From NCBI GenBank assembly GCA_028288485.1, contig JAQBNO010000018.1:1-39066 (forward strand): DNA of 39,066 nucleotides, written 5' to 3'. Shown here one piece after another: positions 30,836 through 39,066 of the stretch (its first letter is position 1; each line of letters begins with the position of its first letter). Below the pieces are notes generated by a model. The model was not told the DNA's origin. It did no database searches and saw only the letters and a list, made by a program, of their open reading frames with translations. Origin of the DNA: Segetibacter sp. GTDB lineage: Bacteria > Bacteroidota > Bacteroidia > Chitinophagales > Chitinophagaceae. The position numbers were made by a program, and so were the translations under genes.

Positions 30836-33571
30836 ATGTCTGACTTTAAATCTTGTACCTGTATGACAGCAGAACATGAGCGGCTCGCCGTTAACTCCAT
30901 TAAAAGTGTGCCGTTAGTTCAATGGGGCCCCTACCTGAGCGAGCGACAATGGGGAACCGTACGGGAAGATTATAGTCCCGACGGAAATGCCTGGAGCTAC
31001 TTTCCATTTGAACACGCACATTGCCGCTCCTACAAATGGGGCGAAGACGGACTTGCAGGCATTTCAGACATGTTTCAAAATCTTTGTTTTGCTATTTCCC
31101 TTTGGAATGGAAAAGACCGTATTTTAAAAGAACGACTTTTCGGGCTGCAGAATGGGGAAGGTAACCATGGTGAAGATGTAAAGGAATTGTATTACTACCT
31201 CGACAATTTACCTACCCATTCTTATATGGAATACCTGTATAAGTACCCTCAACTCGGGTTTCCATACGATAAGTTGAAAGCAGAAAACAAGAACCGTTCG
31301 AGGCAGGAGCCTGAGTACGAAATATTGGACACCGGTGTTTTTGATAACAACCGTTATTTTGATGTTTTGGTTACTTATGCAAAGCAATCAGCGAAAGATA
31401 TTGCGATTAAAATTGAAATCACAAACCGGTATAGCAAGGCAGCGGAGATTACGGTATTGCCCACCCTTTGGTATTATAACCGTTCTTCCAATAAAAGAAT
31501 GGCTGAGCAGCCTTCGATTTCTTTGATAAATAAAACCTCCGTTCATGCTTCTCACCAGAAACTGGGCGAATATTATTTCTACTTCGAACCGGCCGATACG
31601 GTACTGTTTACCAACAATGAAACCAATACACAGAAAGTAAGCGGAATACCTAATGAAAGCATTTTTGTTAAAGATGCGTTTCACGATGCCGTTATAAAAG
31701 GCACGAATAAAAAAGCGCTTAGCAAAAAGAAAACAGGATCGAAATTTTCACCTGTTTATAAATTAAATATTCCTGCCGGGGCATCGAAAACGATCTATTG
31801 CAGGTTAACCGATCAACAACAGCTTGACAATCGTTTTGGTCGCAACTTCGAAAAGATTTTTGCCAGCCGCAAGAAAGAAGCCGATGATTATTACGCTGCT
31901 ATTTTACCACAGGGCATGACGAGTGATATGGCAAAAATTCAGCGCCAGGCAATTGCAGGCCTGCTGTGGAGTAAGCAGTTTTATCACTTCGATGTGGAAA
32001 GATGGTCCGGTGGAACCGACGGAATTACACCTGTAAGTGAAAGCAGGAAAACGGGGAGGAACCATGACTGGCACCACCTGAAAAACCAGGATATTATTTC
32101 AATGCCCGACAAGTGGGAATACCCCTGGTACGCCGCCTGGGATCTCGCTTTTCAATGCATTTCAATGGCGGTGGCCGACCCTACATTTGCCAAGCACCAG
32201 TTGTTGCTGATAATGAGGGAATGGTATATGAAACCCGACGGACAACTACCTGCATACGAATGGAACTTTAGTGATGTTAATCCGCCGGTTCAAGCCTGGG
32301 CGGCGATGCAGGTGTATCATATTGAAAAAAAGCAAAAGGGAATTGGAGACATTGTTTTCCTCAAAAAAATATTTCAGAAGCTGCTGATTAATTTTACCTG
32401 GTGGATAAACCGGAAAGATAAAAAGGGCAATAACATTTTTGAGGGTGGCTTTTTAGGATTAGATAATATTGGTGTCTTTAACCGCAGCTACCAATTTAGT
32501 CCCGACATGCAATTAGAACAGGCTGATGGAACCAGTTGGATGGGAACGTACGCATTGGATATGATGGATATTGCATTGGAAATAGCTGTACACGATCCGT
32601 CATTTGAAGACACGGCCACCAAATTTTTTGAGCATTTTGTCCTGATTGCTGAAGCGCTCAATCAACACCGGCTTTGGAATGATGAAGATAAATTCTTCTA
32701 CGACGTTTTGTGCGTGAATGGACAGGACCCGCTTCCTCTTCGCATAAAATCAATTGTTGGATTAACTTCTTTATTTGCCATTACTACTATAGAAAAAAAG
32801 GTACTTGATAAGCTCAAAGATTTCAAGAAAAGGATCAGCTGGTACGAGAAATACCGTAAGAACAACAACAAATTCTGGCCCAACGAAGAGCGAAGTGACG
32901 GCGAAGAAATCTTACTCTCCCTGGTTCCTAAAGAACGGCTGATCCATTTGTTGGAGCGTGTGCTCGACGAAGATGAATTTTTGTCACCAGGAGGGATACG
33001 GGCTTTGTCGAAGTACCACGAAAAACATCCATATTCGGTAATGGTTGACGGGCAATGGAATACCATCAATTACGATCCGGGAGATTCAACATCAGATATT
33101 TTTGGCGGCAACTCTAACTGGCGCGGCCCTGTTTGGGTTCCCATTAATTACCTGATCATTCAAGCTATTCGCAGGTATGGTGAGTTTTATGGCGACAGCC
33201 TGAAAATGGAATGTCCCACCCGTTCAGGAAACAAAATGAACCTGTGCGAGGTGGCAGATGAACTGACCCGCAGGGTAATCAGTTTGTTTGAAAAAGACCC
33301 GCAAGGAAACCGCCGCCTAAATGGCGACTACAACTGGTTTTACCGACAACCCGGCAATGAGGACCTGGTGCTCTTCTTCGAGTATTTTCACGGCGATAGC
33401 GGAAGCGGATTGGGAGCAAGTCACCAGACAGGCTGGACCGCTTTGGTAGCGGAATTAATTAGTGAATATGGTAACAAGAAGCAAGAATGCAATACGCAGG
33501 AGGAGATCGATATTAATGAGGCCATGAGTGTCCTCCATTCTAATGGAAGAATGGAGATGCAACTTATTTAA
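30836..33571 (+). CDS. GH63/MGH1-like glucosidase
   Basis: 911 residues with an (alpha/alpha)6-barrel catalytic domain of the GH63 type; the annotated family is the mannosylglycerate hydrolase MGH1-like domain. The opening (LVQWGPYLSERQWGTVREDY) and blocks PWYAAWDLAFQCISMAVADP, GQLPAYEWNFSDVNPPVQAW (near residue 468), DGTSWMGTYALDM, FGGNSNWRGPVWVPINYL and GDYNWFYRQPGNEDLVLFFE match Bacteroidota and cyanobacterial glucosidases. No signal peptide is visible, so it is probably cytoplasmic. A ribosome site-like AAGAAGG lies 5 bases before the ATG. Natural substrate not known. Confidence 0.88.
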   Translation: MSDFKSCTCMTAEHERLAVNSIKSVPLVQWGPYLSERQWGTVREDYSPDGNAWSYFPFEHAHCRSYKWGEDGLAGISDMFQNLCFAISLWNGKDRILKERLFGLQNGEGNHGEDVKELYYYLDNLPTHSYMEYLYKYPQLGFPYDKLKAENKNRSRQEPEYEILDTGVFDNNRYFDVLVTYAKQSAKDIAIKIEITNRYSKAAEITVLPTLWYYNRSSNKRMAEQPSISLINKTSVHASHQKLGEYYFYFEPADTVLFTNNETNTQKVSGIPNESIFVKDAFHDAVIKGTNKKALSKKKTGSKFSPVYKLNIPAGASKTIYCRLTDQQQLDNRFGRNFEKIFASRKKEADDYYAAILPQGMTSDMAKIQRQAIAGLLWSKQFYHFDVERWSGGTDGITPVSESRKTGRNHDWHHLKNQDIISMPDKWEYPWYAAWDLAFQCISMAVADPTFAKHQLLLIMREWYMKPDGQLPAYEWNFSDVNPPVQAWAAMQVYHIEKKQKGIGDIVFLKKIFQKLLINFTWWINRKDKKGNNIFEGGFLGLDNIGVFNRSYQFSPDMQLEQADGTSWMGTYALDMMDIALEIAVHDPSFEDTATKFFEHFVLIAEALNQHRLWNDEDKFFYDVLCVNGQDPLPLRIKSIVGLTSLFAITTIEKKVLDKLKDFKKRISWYEKYRKNNNKFWPNEERSDGEEILLSLVPKERLIHLLERVLDEDEFLSPGGIRALSKYHEKHPYSVMVDGQWNTINYDPGDSTSDIFGGNSNWRGPVWVPINYLIIQAIRRYGEFYGDSLKMECPTRSGNKMNLCEVADELTRRVISLFEKDPQGNRRLNGDYNWFYRQPGNEDLVLFFEYFHGDSGSGLGASHQTGWTALVAELISEYGNKKQECNTQEEIDINEAMSVLHSNGRMEMQLI

Positions 33572-33675
33572 AGGAAAGGCGAATTATACAATTTACCTTG
33601 ATAAAAGCAGGATATACCGATAATGTTTTATTTGAGCCGCTCTTTAAGTAACTTTAATCATTAAAAATAAACGAA

Positions 33676-34053
33676 ATGAAAAAAGTATTCTTATCGATTT
33701 GCTTTGTTATAGCAGCAGTAAGCTTTGTATCTGCGCAGCAAGGCGGAGGTGGCGACCAGGCTGACCGTATTGCCAGAATGAAACAAAGATTGAAGGATGA
33801 ACTGAAACTTACTGACGTTCAGATCGACACAGTCATTTCTATTCAACAGGTATTTCAGCCAAGAACCAGGGAAATCAGGATGGATCAAGCGATGTCTGAC
33901 GCCGACAAGCAGGCAAAAATGAAAGCCATCAGTGACGAAAGAAACAAAAGGTTCGAAACTTCACTTGGTAAAGATTTAGCCGCCAAATTAACTGAATACT
34001 ACAGTAAAATGCAGCAAAACCGGGGTGGTGGTGGAGGAAGTCCGCAGCAGTAG
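33676..34053 (+). CDS. Small exported Spy/CpxP-like protein
   Basis: 125 residues. A signal peptide (MKKVFLSICFVIAAVSFVSAQ) is followed by a Gly-rich stretch, a helical middle (RIARMKQRLKDELKLTDVQI, MDQAMSDADKQAKMKAISDE) and a Gly/Gln-rich tail. It resembles Spy/CpxP LTxxQ-type periplasmic proteins found in Bacteroidota, which in other bacteria act in envelope stress or as chaperones; that role is inference here. A TAACTTTA box at 33649 is a weak -7 candidate. A strong terminator follows. Confidence 0.7.
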   Translation: MKKVFLSICFVIAAVSFVSAQQGGGGDQADRIARMKQRLKDELKLTDVQIDTVISIQQVFQPRTREIRMDQAMSDADKQAKMKAISDERNKRFETSLGKDLAAKLTEYYSKMQQNRGGGGGSPQQ

Positions 34054-34122
34054 GAACTGAAGAAACAATCTTTAATTTCAATTTCGGCTCCCATTCCTTA
34101 CACTATCCGAATATAATGTAAT

Positions 34123-34165
34123 AAAAAGAGGTTGGCTCAATTATGAGACAGCCTCTTTTTATTTT
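34123..34165 (+). terminator. Terminator after Spy-like gene
   Basis: GAGGTTGGCTCA and TGAGACAGCCTC (34128-34154) pair with one G-U and one mismatch, flanked by AAAAA and followed by TTTTTATTTTT. Confidence 0.8.
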
Positions 34166-34171
34166 TGGCCT

Positions 34172-34190
34172 GTACAAGTGAACAAACGTA
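34172..34190 (+). repeat. Interspersed repeat, degenerate copy
   Basis: GTACAAGTGAACAAACGTA resembles the core start (GTACAAGTGAG..) and then diverges. It may be a worn copy. Confidence 0.3.
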
Positions 34191-34246
34191 CCCGGGTAAT
34201 TTTGAATTTTATTTTTTTGGAGCCCAACATTGAAACTTTGCTAAAA

Positions 34247-34270
34247 CATCGTTGCGTCGCACCCTTGTGC
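34247..34270 (-). repeat. Interspersed repeat copy 13 (GTGCGACGCAAC subfamily)
   Basis: Minus strand: GCACAAGGGTGCG then ACGCAACGATG, preceded by AACTGCCGCGATACATACTA, the complete 5' half of the element. Confidence 0.75.
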
Positions 34271-34482
34271 TTTTAGTATGTATCGCGGCAGTTCCAAAAG
34301 TATTTTGAGTTTCATTGTAACACCTATACCAACCTTTTCATTTGGAATTTTTGATATTTTCTCTCCCCGGGCTTTTACAATTCATAAAACACGCCCAACC
34401 TGTTTCCCTACATGAAATAATGAATGGATAATTGCTCAGAAAGTATCTTAGCGGCAAAAACCAGGATAACAACAAGAGCAAA

Positions 34483-35940
34483 ATGAGTTTCCAACCCTCT
34501 CCCTTCTTAAAATATATCACCTCCAAAGAGAACAAGATATGGCTCCAATTAACAGCCCTTATTGGCATTGTATCTTTTATTGTCCTGCGTTTATTGTATT
34601 CAATGCCAAGTTATTACTCCGATTCCTTTACCTGGATTGGAGCAGCCAAAACGCTACAGCCCATAACCTTCAGACCTGTAGGATACAGTAAGCTGATTGT
34701 GTTCTTCCGGTATTTGTCTACTTCCGATATTGCATTAATAGCAGGGCAGTATGTATGTAATCTGATGGCAAATCTGTTATTATTTTTTACGGTTTCATGG
34801 TTCTTTCCTTTAAAAAAAGTGTTTAAAGTTTTGCTGTTTGTTTTGCTGATCGCAAATCCCTTTTACCTGTTTTACAGCAATTATGTTTCGTCTGATGCTT
34901 TTTTTAATTGTTTTACCGTAGCCTGGTTTACATCGCTTATCTGGATCATGAATAAACCTTCTTGGCCCGTTATGATTAGCCAGGTTGTTTTACTTGCGGG
35001 GTTGTTCGCCTTACGATATAACGCGTTAATTTTCCCTGCAATTACAACCATTGCCTTTCTTCTTTCCAAACAGTCGTTGTTAAACAAGGCGGTTGGAATA
35101 GCGGGCAGTTTTGCAGTTATCATTTCTATCGTTGTTTATACAACTTATAAAACCAAAGTTTTTACCGGAACGAAGACCTTCTCAGCTTTTAGCGGCTGGC
35201 AACTGGCGAATGATGCACTGCATATTCTGCGGCACGACAAAGTTGACCCCACAACAATTGAAGATAAAGAGGTAAGAGATCTGCTTAAGTTTACAGTTCA
35301 CTTTTTTGATACAACGAAACAAACCTTTCCGGATACTGCGGCAACAGCTTTTTATATGTGGTATCCCGAAAGTCCTTTAAAAGAGTATATGAAAGTGTAC
35401 CCGAAACGAATGAAGCCCTATTTTGGCACTTGGAACGCGCTGGGGCCGCTCTATTCTAAATTCGGCAGCACACTCATTTTACAAAAGCCGTTCAGCTATC
35501 TTCAACACTTTGTATGGTTGAATGCAAAGGCTTATTTTTTTCCTAAAATGGAGATTTATGAAACATACATGGAAGGTCGTGACACTATACCGCCCTTTGT
35601 GAAAAAGTACTATAAATATAAAAGCAACAAGGCACCTTCCCACCATCCTGCTGTATACGCCGGTGTTTTTACCCCCGCCCAATATCTTTTTATTCTTATG
35701 AACCTACTCTTCCCGGCTTTAAGCATTTATTATTTTCTTAGCGGGAAGTACCGTGAACAACCTGTATTATTTAACCATACACTGTTATGTTTCGGCGCTT
35801 TTTACATGGTGAATTTCTTCTTCATAGTACTGCTGGCGCCTACCGTTTTCAGGTACCATGTTTTTATCCTTACACTGTCATTTCCGGTAGTATTGTATTT
35901 AATCCAGCAGATTTTCCGGGCACGAAGAACTATATCATGA
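34483..35940 (+). CDS. Polytopic membrane protein (possible GT-C-like)
   Basis: About 485 residues from ATG 34483; an in-frame TTG 51 bases upstream would extend it but is less likely. It has around eleven hydrophobic segments. A short loop after the first helix contains YYSDSFTWIGAA, and a conserved-looking FRPVGYSKL precedes the next. A large periplasmic-type loop lies in the second half (about residues 225-375). The layout is like the GT-C glycosyltransferases with an acidic residue in the first loop, but no diagnostic motif is clear. A two-gene link is not evident. Confidence 0.7.
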   Translation: MSFQPSPFLKYITSKENKIWLQLTALIGIVSFIVLRLLYSMPSYYSDSFTWIGAAKTLQPITFRPVGYSKLIVFFRYLSTSDIALIAGQYVCNLMANLLLFFTVSWFFPLKKVFKVLLFVLLIANPFYLFYSNYVSSDAFFNCFTVAWFTSLIWIMNKPSWPVMISQVVLLAGLFALRYNALIFPAITTIAFLLSKQSLLNKAVGIAGSFAVIISIVVYTTYKTKVFTGTKTFSAFSGWQLANDALHILRHDKVDPTTIEDKEVRDLLKFTVHFFDTTKQTFPDTAATAFYMWYPESPLKEYMKVYPKRMKPYFGTWNALGPLYSKFGSTLILQKPFSYLQHFVWLNAKAYFFPKMEIYETYMEGRDTIPPFVKKYYKYKSNKAPSHHPAVYAGVFTPAQYLFILMNLLFPALSIYYFLSGKYREQPVLFNHTLLCFGAFYMVNFFFIVLLAPTVFRYHVFILTLSFPVVLYLIQQIFRARRTIS

Positions 35941-35968
35941 TTTAAACAACGAAATATTTATTCTAATA

Positions 35969-36009
35969 ACAAAGAGGACTTGCTGCTTAATGCTGCAAGT
36001 TCTCTTTGT
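35969..36009 (+). terminator. Strong hairpin after membrane-protein gene
   Basis: ACAAAGAGGACTTGC (35969-35983) and GCAAGTTCTCTTTGT (35995-36009) form a 15-bp stem with one G-U pair. The T-run after it is poor, but the position 28 bases after the stop fits a terminator. Confidence 0.6.
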
Positions 36010-36048
36010 GTGAATGCTTTGATTTTTAATGCTGCATCGAGGATAAAA

Positions 36049-36070
36049 GTACAAGAGTGCGACGCAAGAG
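36049..36070 (+). repeat. Interspersed repeat copy 14 (GTGCGACGCAA subfamily)
   Basis: AAAAGTACAAGAGTGCGACG followed by CAAGAG; one G shorter than the consensus in the centre. AATGCTGCATCG lies upstream. Confidence 0.6.
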
Positions 36071-36120
36071 AAGTAACATTAAGTTCTATTGCCCGGTACA
36101 AAAAAAATTCCTTGCGTTTG

Positions 36121-37704
36121 CTACAAACTTTCTTTAGTATACTGTCCGTTTATCTTTCGCATAATATTCAACCGATTGCTGTTTTTTAAAGCTTCCGGCA
36201 AAAACTGTTCGGGGCAATCCTGCAAACATAGTGGCCTCACAAAACGTTTAATAGCGTCTGCACCAACGGAAGTGCTGTTAGCATTTGTGGTGGCAGGAAA
36301 CGGGCCTCCATGTACCATCGCATGGCTCACTTCAACACCTGTTGGAACGCCATTATAAACAACTCTTCCTACCTTGCCTGAAAGCATGTCGATGCAGTCA
36401 GCAAAGTCGTTCAACTCGTTTGGATTGGCAAGAATAGTTGCAGTTAATTGACCGTGCAAACATTGCAACGCCTGCAACAACTCGTGTTTATCTTTACAGG
36501 CGACAATAAGCGACGACGGACCAAATACTTCGTTTTGAAGATCAGGGTTGCTAATAAAATCAGCAGCGCTAACCCTGGTTAAAAAAGCTGACGCTTTATA
36601 ATTTGCGCATGCATCCTCACCTTCAAATAAAATGTTTACGCCTTTTTGCTTTGCAATCACTTCCCTGCCTTTGTAATAGCTGCGGCAGATATTTGGATTA
36701 AGCATGATGCCAGCGGGTGATGCCCCAATTACTTCCGCCAATTTTTTTGTAAACTTGTCGGCAGCTTCGTCTTCAATTAAAAATAACAAGCCGGGGTTGG
36801 TGCAAAACTGGCCGGCACCTAATGTAATAGATGCAGAAACCTGGGCAGCAACGTTTTCATCCTGCCTTAATTTTTCGGGCAGCAACAAAACCGGGTTAAT
36901 ACTGCTCATTTCGGCAAAAACGGGAATTGGCGTTTTCCTGTCGTTAACAGCGGCTCTAAAAATAGCCATACCTGCATTATAGGAGCCGGTAAAACCGACA
37001 GCCTTTATGCCTTCATGCTTCACCAACTGAATGCCGGTAACGGGACCCTCACCTATAACAGTAGAGAAGACACCATCGGGCATATTACATTTCTTAACCG
37101 CATTATTTATAGCGGTAGCAACCAATTCATTTGTACCTAAATGAGAATCGTGGGCTTTTACAATTACGGTGTTACCCCCCGCCAATGCTGATGCAGTATC
37201 ACCACCTGCAGTTGAAAATGCAAAGGGAAAATTGCTTGCTCCAAAAACAGCTATAGGACCGATCGGCATCAACATCTTACGCAAGTCAGAACGTGGTAAA
37301 GGTTTCCTTTCTGGCAAAGCCGTATCAATAACCGCTTCTACCCATGAACCTTCCCTTAATACGTCAGCAAACAGTTTTAACTGGCCTGTTGTTCTTCCAC
37401 GTTCGCCCATTAGACGCGCTTCCGGAAGCCCGGTTTCTAACATTGCACGCTGGATCAGTTCGTCGCCAAGCGCCATTATTTCTTCGGCAACTGTTTCTAA
37501 AAAAACGGCTCTTTCTTCAGCAGTTTTACCTTTGTATACAACAAAAGCAGCGGATGCTTTATCAACTGCTTTATTTACTTCTTCACTTGTTGCTACTGCA
37601 AATTGTTCGGGCAATTTGCTTTGTGTAACGGGGCTGAAAGACTGTAAAAATTCCTTGCCCTCGTTGCTTTCTGTTAAGCCTATTAAGTTATGGCCTTTAA
37701 TCAT
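36121..37704 (-). CDS. Aldehyde dehydrogenase, ketoglutarate-semialdehyde type
   Basis: 527 residues. Oxidises an aldehyde to the acid with NAD(P). The catalytic Cys is C301 in GQFCTNPG and the general base is E265 in FAEMSSINP. The cofactor site is represented by PIAVFGASNFPFAFST and VGFTGSYNAG. The sequence is closest to 2,5-dioxovalerate (alpha-ketoglutaric semialdehyde) dehydrogenases, which take part in pentose or hydroxyproline breakdown; the neighbouring genes do not show such a pathway. Ends just after the hairpin-and-repeat region at 36010-36120. Confidence 0.9.
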   Translation of the reverse strand: MIKGHNLIGLTESNEGKEFLQSFSPVTQSKLPEQFAVATSEEVNKAVDKASAAFVVYKGKTAEERAVFLETVAEEIMALGDELIQRAMLETGLPEARLMGERGRTTGQLKLFADVLREGSWVEAVIDTALPERKPLPRSDLRKMLMPIGPIAVFGASNFPFAFSTAGGDTASALAGGNTVIVKAHDSHLGTNELVATAINNAVKKCNMPDGVFSTVIGEGPVTGIQLVKHEGIKAVGFTGSYNAGMAIFRAAVNDRKTPIPVFAEMSSINPVLLLPEKLRQDENVAAQVSASITLGAGQFCTNPGLLFLIEDEAADKFTKKLAEVIGASPAGIMLNPNICRSYYKGREVIAKQKGVNILFEGEDACANYKASAFLTRVSAADFISNPDLQNEVFGPSSLIVACKDKHELLQALQCLHGQLTATILANPNELNDFADCIDMLSGKVGRVVYNGVPTGVEVSHAMVHGGPFPATTNANSTSVGADAIKRFVRPLCLQDCPEQFLPEALKNSNRLNIMRKINGQYTKESL

Positions 37705-37827
37705 TTTCTAATAGTTCAAAATTGTAAGTGATCGTAATTTAGCTCCTGCCACTACTGCTGAAAAGGCAGTAATGGCAAAAATGAGCGCTCGTTCAGATAC
37801 GAAGGTAGAACCTGCACGGCATTCTTT

Positions 37828-38460
37828 CTAATTAACAGGATCAAGAATTAAATTAAAATCGACATTAAACAGGTCTTTTACTTTCACAAGTCCTGCTAAT
37901 TTCCTGGGAGGTTTTAAATTAAAATCAGAGAAGGAAAAACTTCTGTTGCCATTTAATAAGACCAGGGAAGAACCTGACTTTTCAAACGTATAGGAGATAT
38001 CAAATCTTCTGCAACTGCCACCTAACAAGATCTCGACACTTCCTTTTAAAAAATCCTTTTCGTTTTTAATTGCGGGCAACCTTTCGAGAGATAAAAAGCG
38101 AATGACGAGTGTAGGATATTCATCAGCTTTAAGCGTTTTCCTAAGATCGCTTGTGAGCATACGATTATGGCAATCAAATTTTAAAACGTCTATTTCCAAT
38201 GAACCTTTTAAAGCTACACTTTTGTTTCCGGCATTTTCATCAAAACAGATAATAGTATCCGGTTTATAATAACCAGTAATATCGCAACCAAAAGTATTGA
38301 CATTAGATGAACCGGCTATGCGCAGCGTACTAGTTTTCTGCACGACCCACTTTGTGGCTGGCTTTTTTCGCCCGTCGTCAGGTGAAGAAAATGCAGGATT
38401 AATATGCAGAAATGCTATGATGATTAATAACCAGGAATGTTTTAGTTTGAATGTATACAT
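37828..38460 (-). CDS. Exported YceI-like protein
   Basis: 210 residues. An N-terminal signal (LKHSWLLIIIAFLHINPAFS) is followed by the lipocalin-like YceI domain: STLRIAGSSNVNTFGCDI, SLEIDVLKFDCHNRMLTSDL, LKADEYPTLVIRFLSLE and the end FNVDFNLILDPVN. YceI proteins bind isoprenoid-like lipids in the periplasm; the ligand is unknown here. The gene has no close partner. Confidence 0.82.
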   Translation of the reverse strand: MYTFKLKHSWLLIIIAFLHINPAFSSPDDGRKKPATKWVVQKTSTLRIAGSSNVNTFGCDITGYYKPDTIICFDENAGNKSVALKGSLEIDVLKFDCHNRMLTSDLRKTLKADEYPTLVIRFLSLERLPAIKNEKDFLKGSVEILLGGSCRRFDISYTFEKSGSSLVLLNGNRSFSFSDFNLKPPRKLAGLVKVKDLFNVDFNLILDPVN

Positions 38461-38664
38461 AACGTAATGTTTATAGTGAGGTAGCGTTCGATCAGTATCA
38501 CTTTGCGGGGGTAATAACGTAGGTCAAAGCTATTCCTGGTTTCCCTGCATTTGTATGATGAGGATTGCGGCGTAATATGATTGTAATCATTAGTTCATTT
38601 GGTTCAAACTAATATTATTCTTCTGTAATTTTATTACTATTGGCCTGCTGCTATGAAACTAAAA

Positions 38665-38688
38665 GTACAAGGGAGTGACACAACGATG
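38665..38688 (+). repeat. Interspersed repeat copy 15 (GAGTGACACAAC subfamily, consensus-like)
   Basis: GTACAAGGGAGTG then ACACAACGATG, preceded by CTGCTGCTATGAAACTAAAA. Near-complete element, best reference for the family together with 16259-16282. Confidence 0.8.
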
Positions 38689-38770
38689 TCGAAAAGGAGG
38701 ACTTCTGCTTGTCTCAAAAAAAATTCCTCTTATTGGTTGTAATGCTATATCCATGGTACTTTAAACTAAA

Positions 38771-38800
38771 AAAAGGACAGCTTTTTATGCTGCCCTTTTC
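38771..38800 (-). terminator. Terminator of barrel-like gene
   Basis: On the minus strand GGGCAGC pairs with GCTGTCC (one G-U pair) and is followed by seven T. It lies about 30 bases after the stop of the partial gene at 38831. Confidence 0.75.
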
Positions 38801-38830
38801 GCAGGGTACACGAGAAATTTATCGAAATTC

Positions 38831-39066
38831 TTAAAATCCGACCACGGCTTCAACTACATAGCCGTTGAATTTTCCACCATTACGAAAATCGGCTGTTGGG
38901 AAATCTTTATATTTTTGATTTACAATTTCTGCTTTCATTAAAACATTCTTTGTCATAAACCAACCGGCAGCTAAAGCGGTACGATTAATTTTTACATCAT
39001 AATTGTTAGGAATAGCTACTGTTTTTGCAAGTGTTACATTGGCTGCATTATAACGTGCACCAAGAT
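38831..39066 (-). CDS. Partial gene, C-terminal end of an outer-membrane-barrel-like protein
   Basis: Only the 3' 236 bases are in the window; the 5' part is beyond the right edge. The reading frame has ARYNAANVTLAKTVAIPNN, YDVKINRTALAAGWFMTKN, VLMKAEIVNQKYKDF and FRNGGKFNGYVVEAVVGF, ending in Phe. Alternating strand pattern and C-terminal Phe suggest the last strands of an outer-membrane beta-barrel (porin-like). Followed by a T-tailed hairpin. Confidence 0.65.
   Translation of the reverse strand, partial: LGARYNAANVTLAKTVAIPNNYDVKINRTALAAGWFMTKNVLMKAEIVNQKYKDFPTADFRNGGKFNGYVVEAVVGF

Larger units (their letters stand above)
34054..34482. other. Intergenic region with terminator and repeats
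   Basis: Holds the terminator at 34123-34165, a diverged repeat core at 34172-34190 and a full core at 34247-34270 on the other strand. No gene is seen. Confidence 0.6.
38461..38830. other. Intergenic region with repeat and terminator
   Basis: Contains the repeat copy at 38665-38688 and the terminator at 38771-38800. No gene is seen. Confidence 0.6.

Noticed and set aside
37169-37711. 180-codon open frame antisense to the aldehyde dehydrogenase gene
   Set aside because: Covers the conserved dehydrogenase N-terminal half on the other strand; low-complexity Ser/Ala composition.
1646-38688. CRISPR array
   Set aside because: Repeats are scattered over the whole window at irregular distances and in both orientations, with no regular spacers and no cas genes.

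Overview
The window looks like chromosome from a member of the Bacteroidota, probably of the Chitinophagaceae type. This rests on the protein families (def, ruvX, a gyrA followed by a TPR gene, a Bacteroidetes-style agmatinase, a baeRF3 protein, an MGH1-like glucosidase), on signal peptides ending in AQ/SQ, on the scarcity of Shine-Dalgarno sites, and on several -7 elements of the TAnnTTTG type. No rRNA, tRNA, CRISPR array, transposase or integrase was seen. The taxonomic placement is inference.

Layout. 0.4-8.7 kb: galT, an MFS transporter, a small membrane protein, methylglyoxal synthase (mgsA), two unknown proteins (one DUF4468-like), a small protein and a baeRF3-type protein that share an N-terminal module, and a pirin. 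9.0-12.7 kb: an M13 metallopeptidase lipoprotein, then a minus-strand pair of agmatinase and a membrane protein. 13.1-16.2 kb: cytochrome c maturation genes ccmE (Cys-type) and ccmF/ccsA. 16.2-18.95 kb: a degraded accessory patch with one intact gene (DUF4256) and broken copies of DUF1801, DUF2442, DUF4160 and a WYL-domain gene. 19.0-23.0 kb: gyrA plus a TPR protein. 23.5-27.8 kb: an RluD-type pseudouridine synthase facing a minus-strand cluster (UbiA-type prenyltransferase, ruvX, def, secreted protein). 28.0-37.7 kb: a cyclopropane-fatty-acid-synthase-like methyltransferase, a Tat-exported Gfo/Idh/MocA oxidoreductase, a GH63/MGH1-like glucosidase, a Spy/CpxP-like small protein, a polytopic membrane protein and a ketoglutarate-semialdehyde-type aldehyde dehydrogenase. 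37.8-39.07 kb: a YceI-like protein and the 3' end of a beta-barrel-like gene that runs off the window.

No single dedicated defence or biosynthetic system is evident, and most genes are housekeeping or scattered metabolic functions. The most unusual signal lies between genes. A family of short interspersed repeats (core about 24 bp, whole element about 50 bp) occurs about 16 times in this window, in both orientations and only outside intact genes. It has three core subfamilies, and in four places it is joined to a second, CCCTTCG..CTCAGGGT-type repeat to form a composite element. Other points of interest are the tandem frameshifts in a DUF4160/DUF2442 pair, the DUF1801 and WYL pseudogenes, a duplicated module in front of the baeRF3 gene, a Cys-type CcmE, and an unassigned structured region upstream of gyrA.
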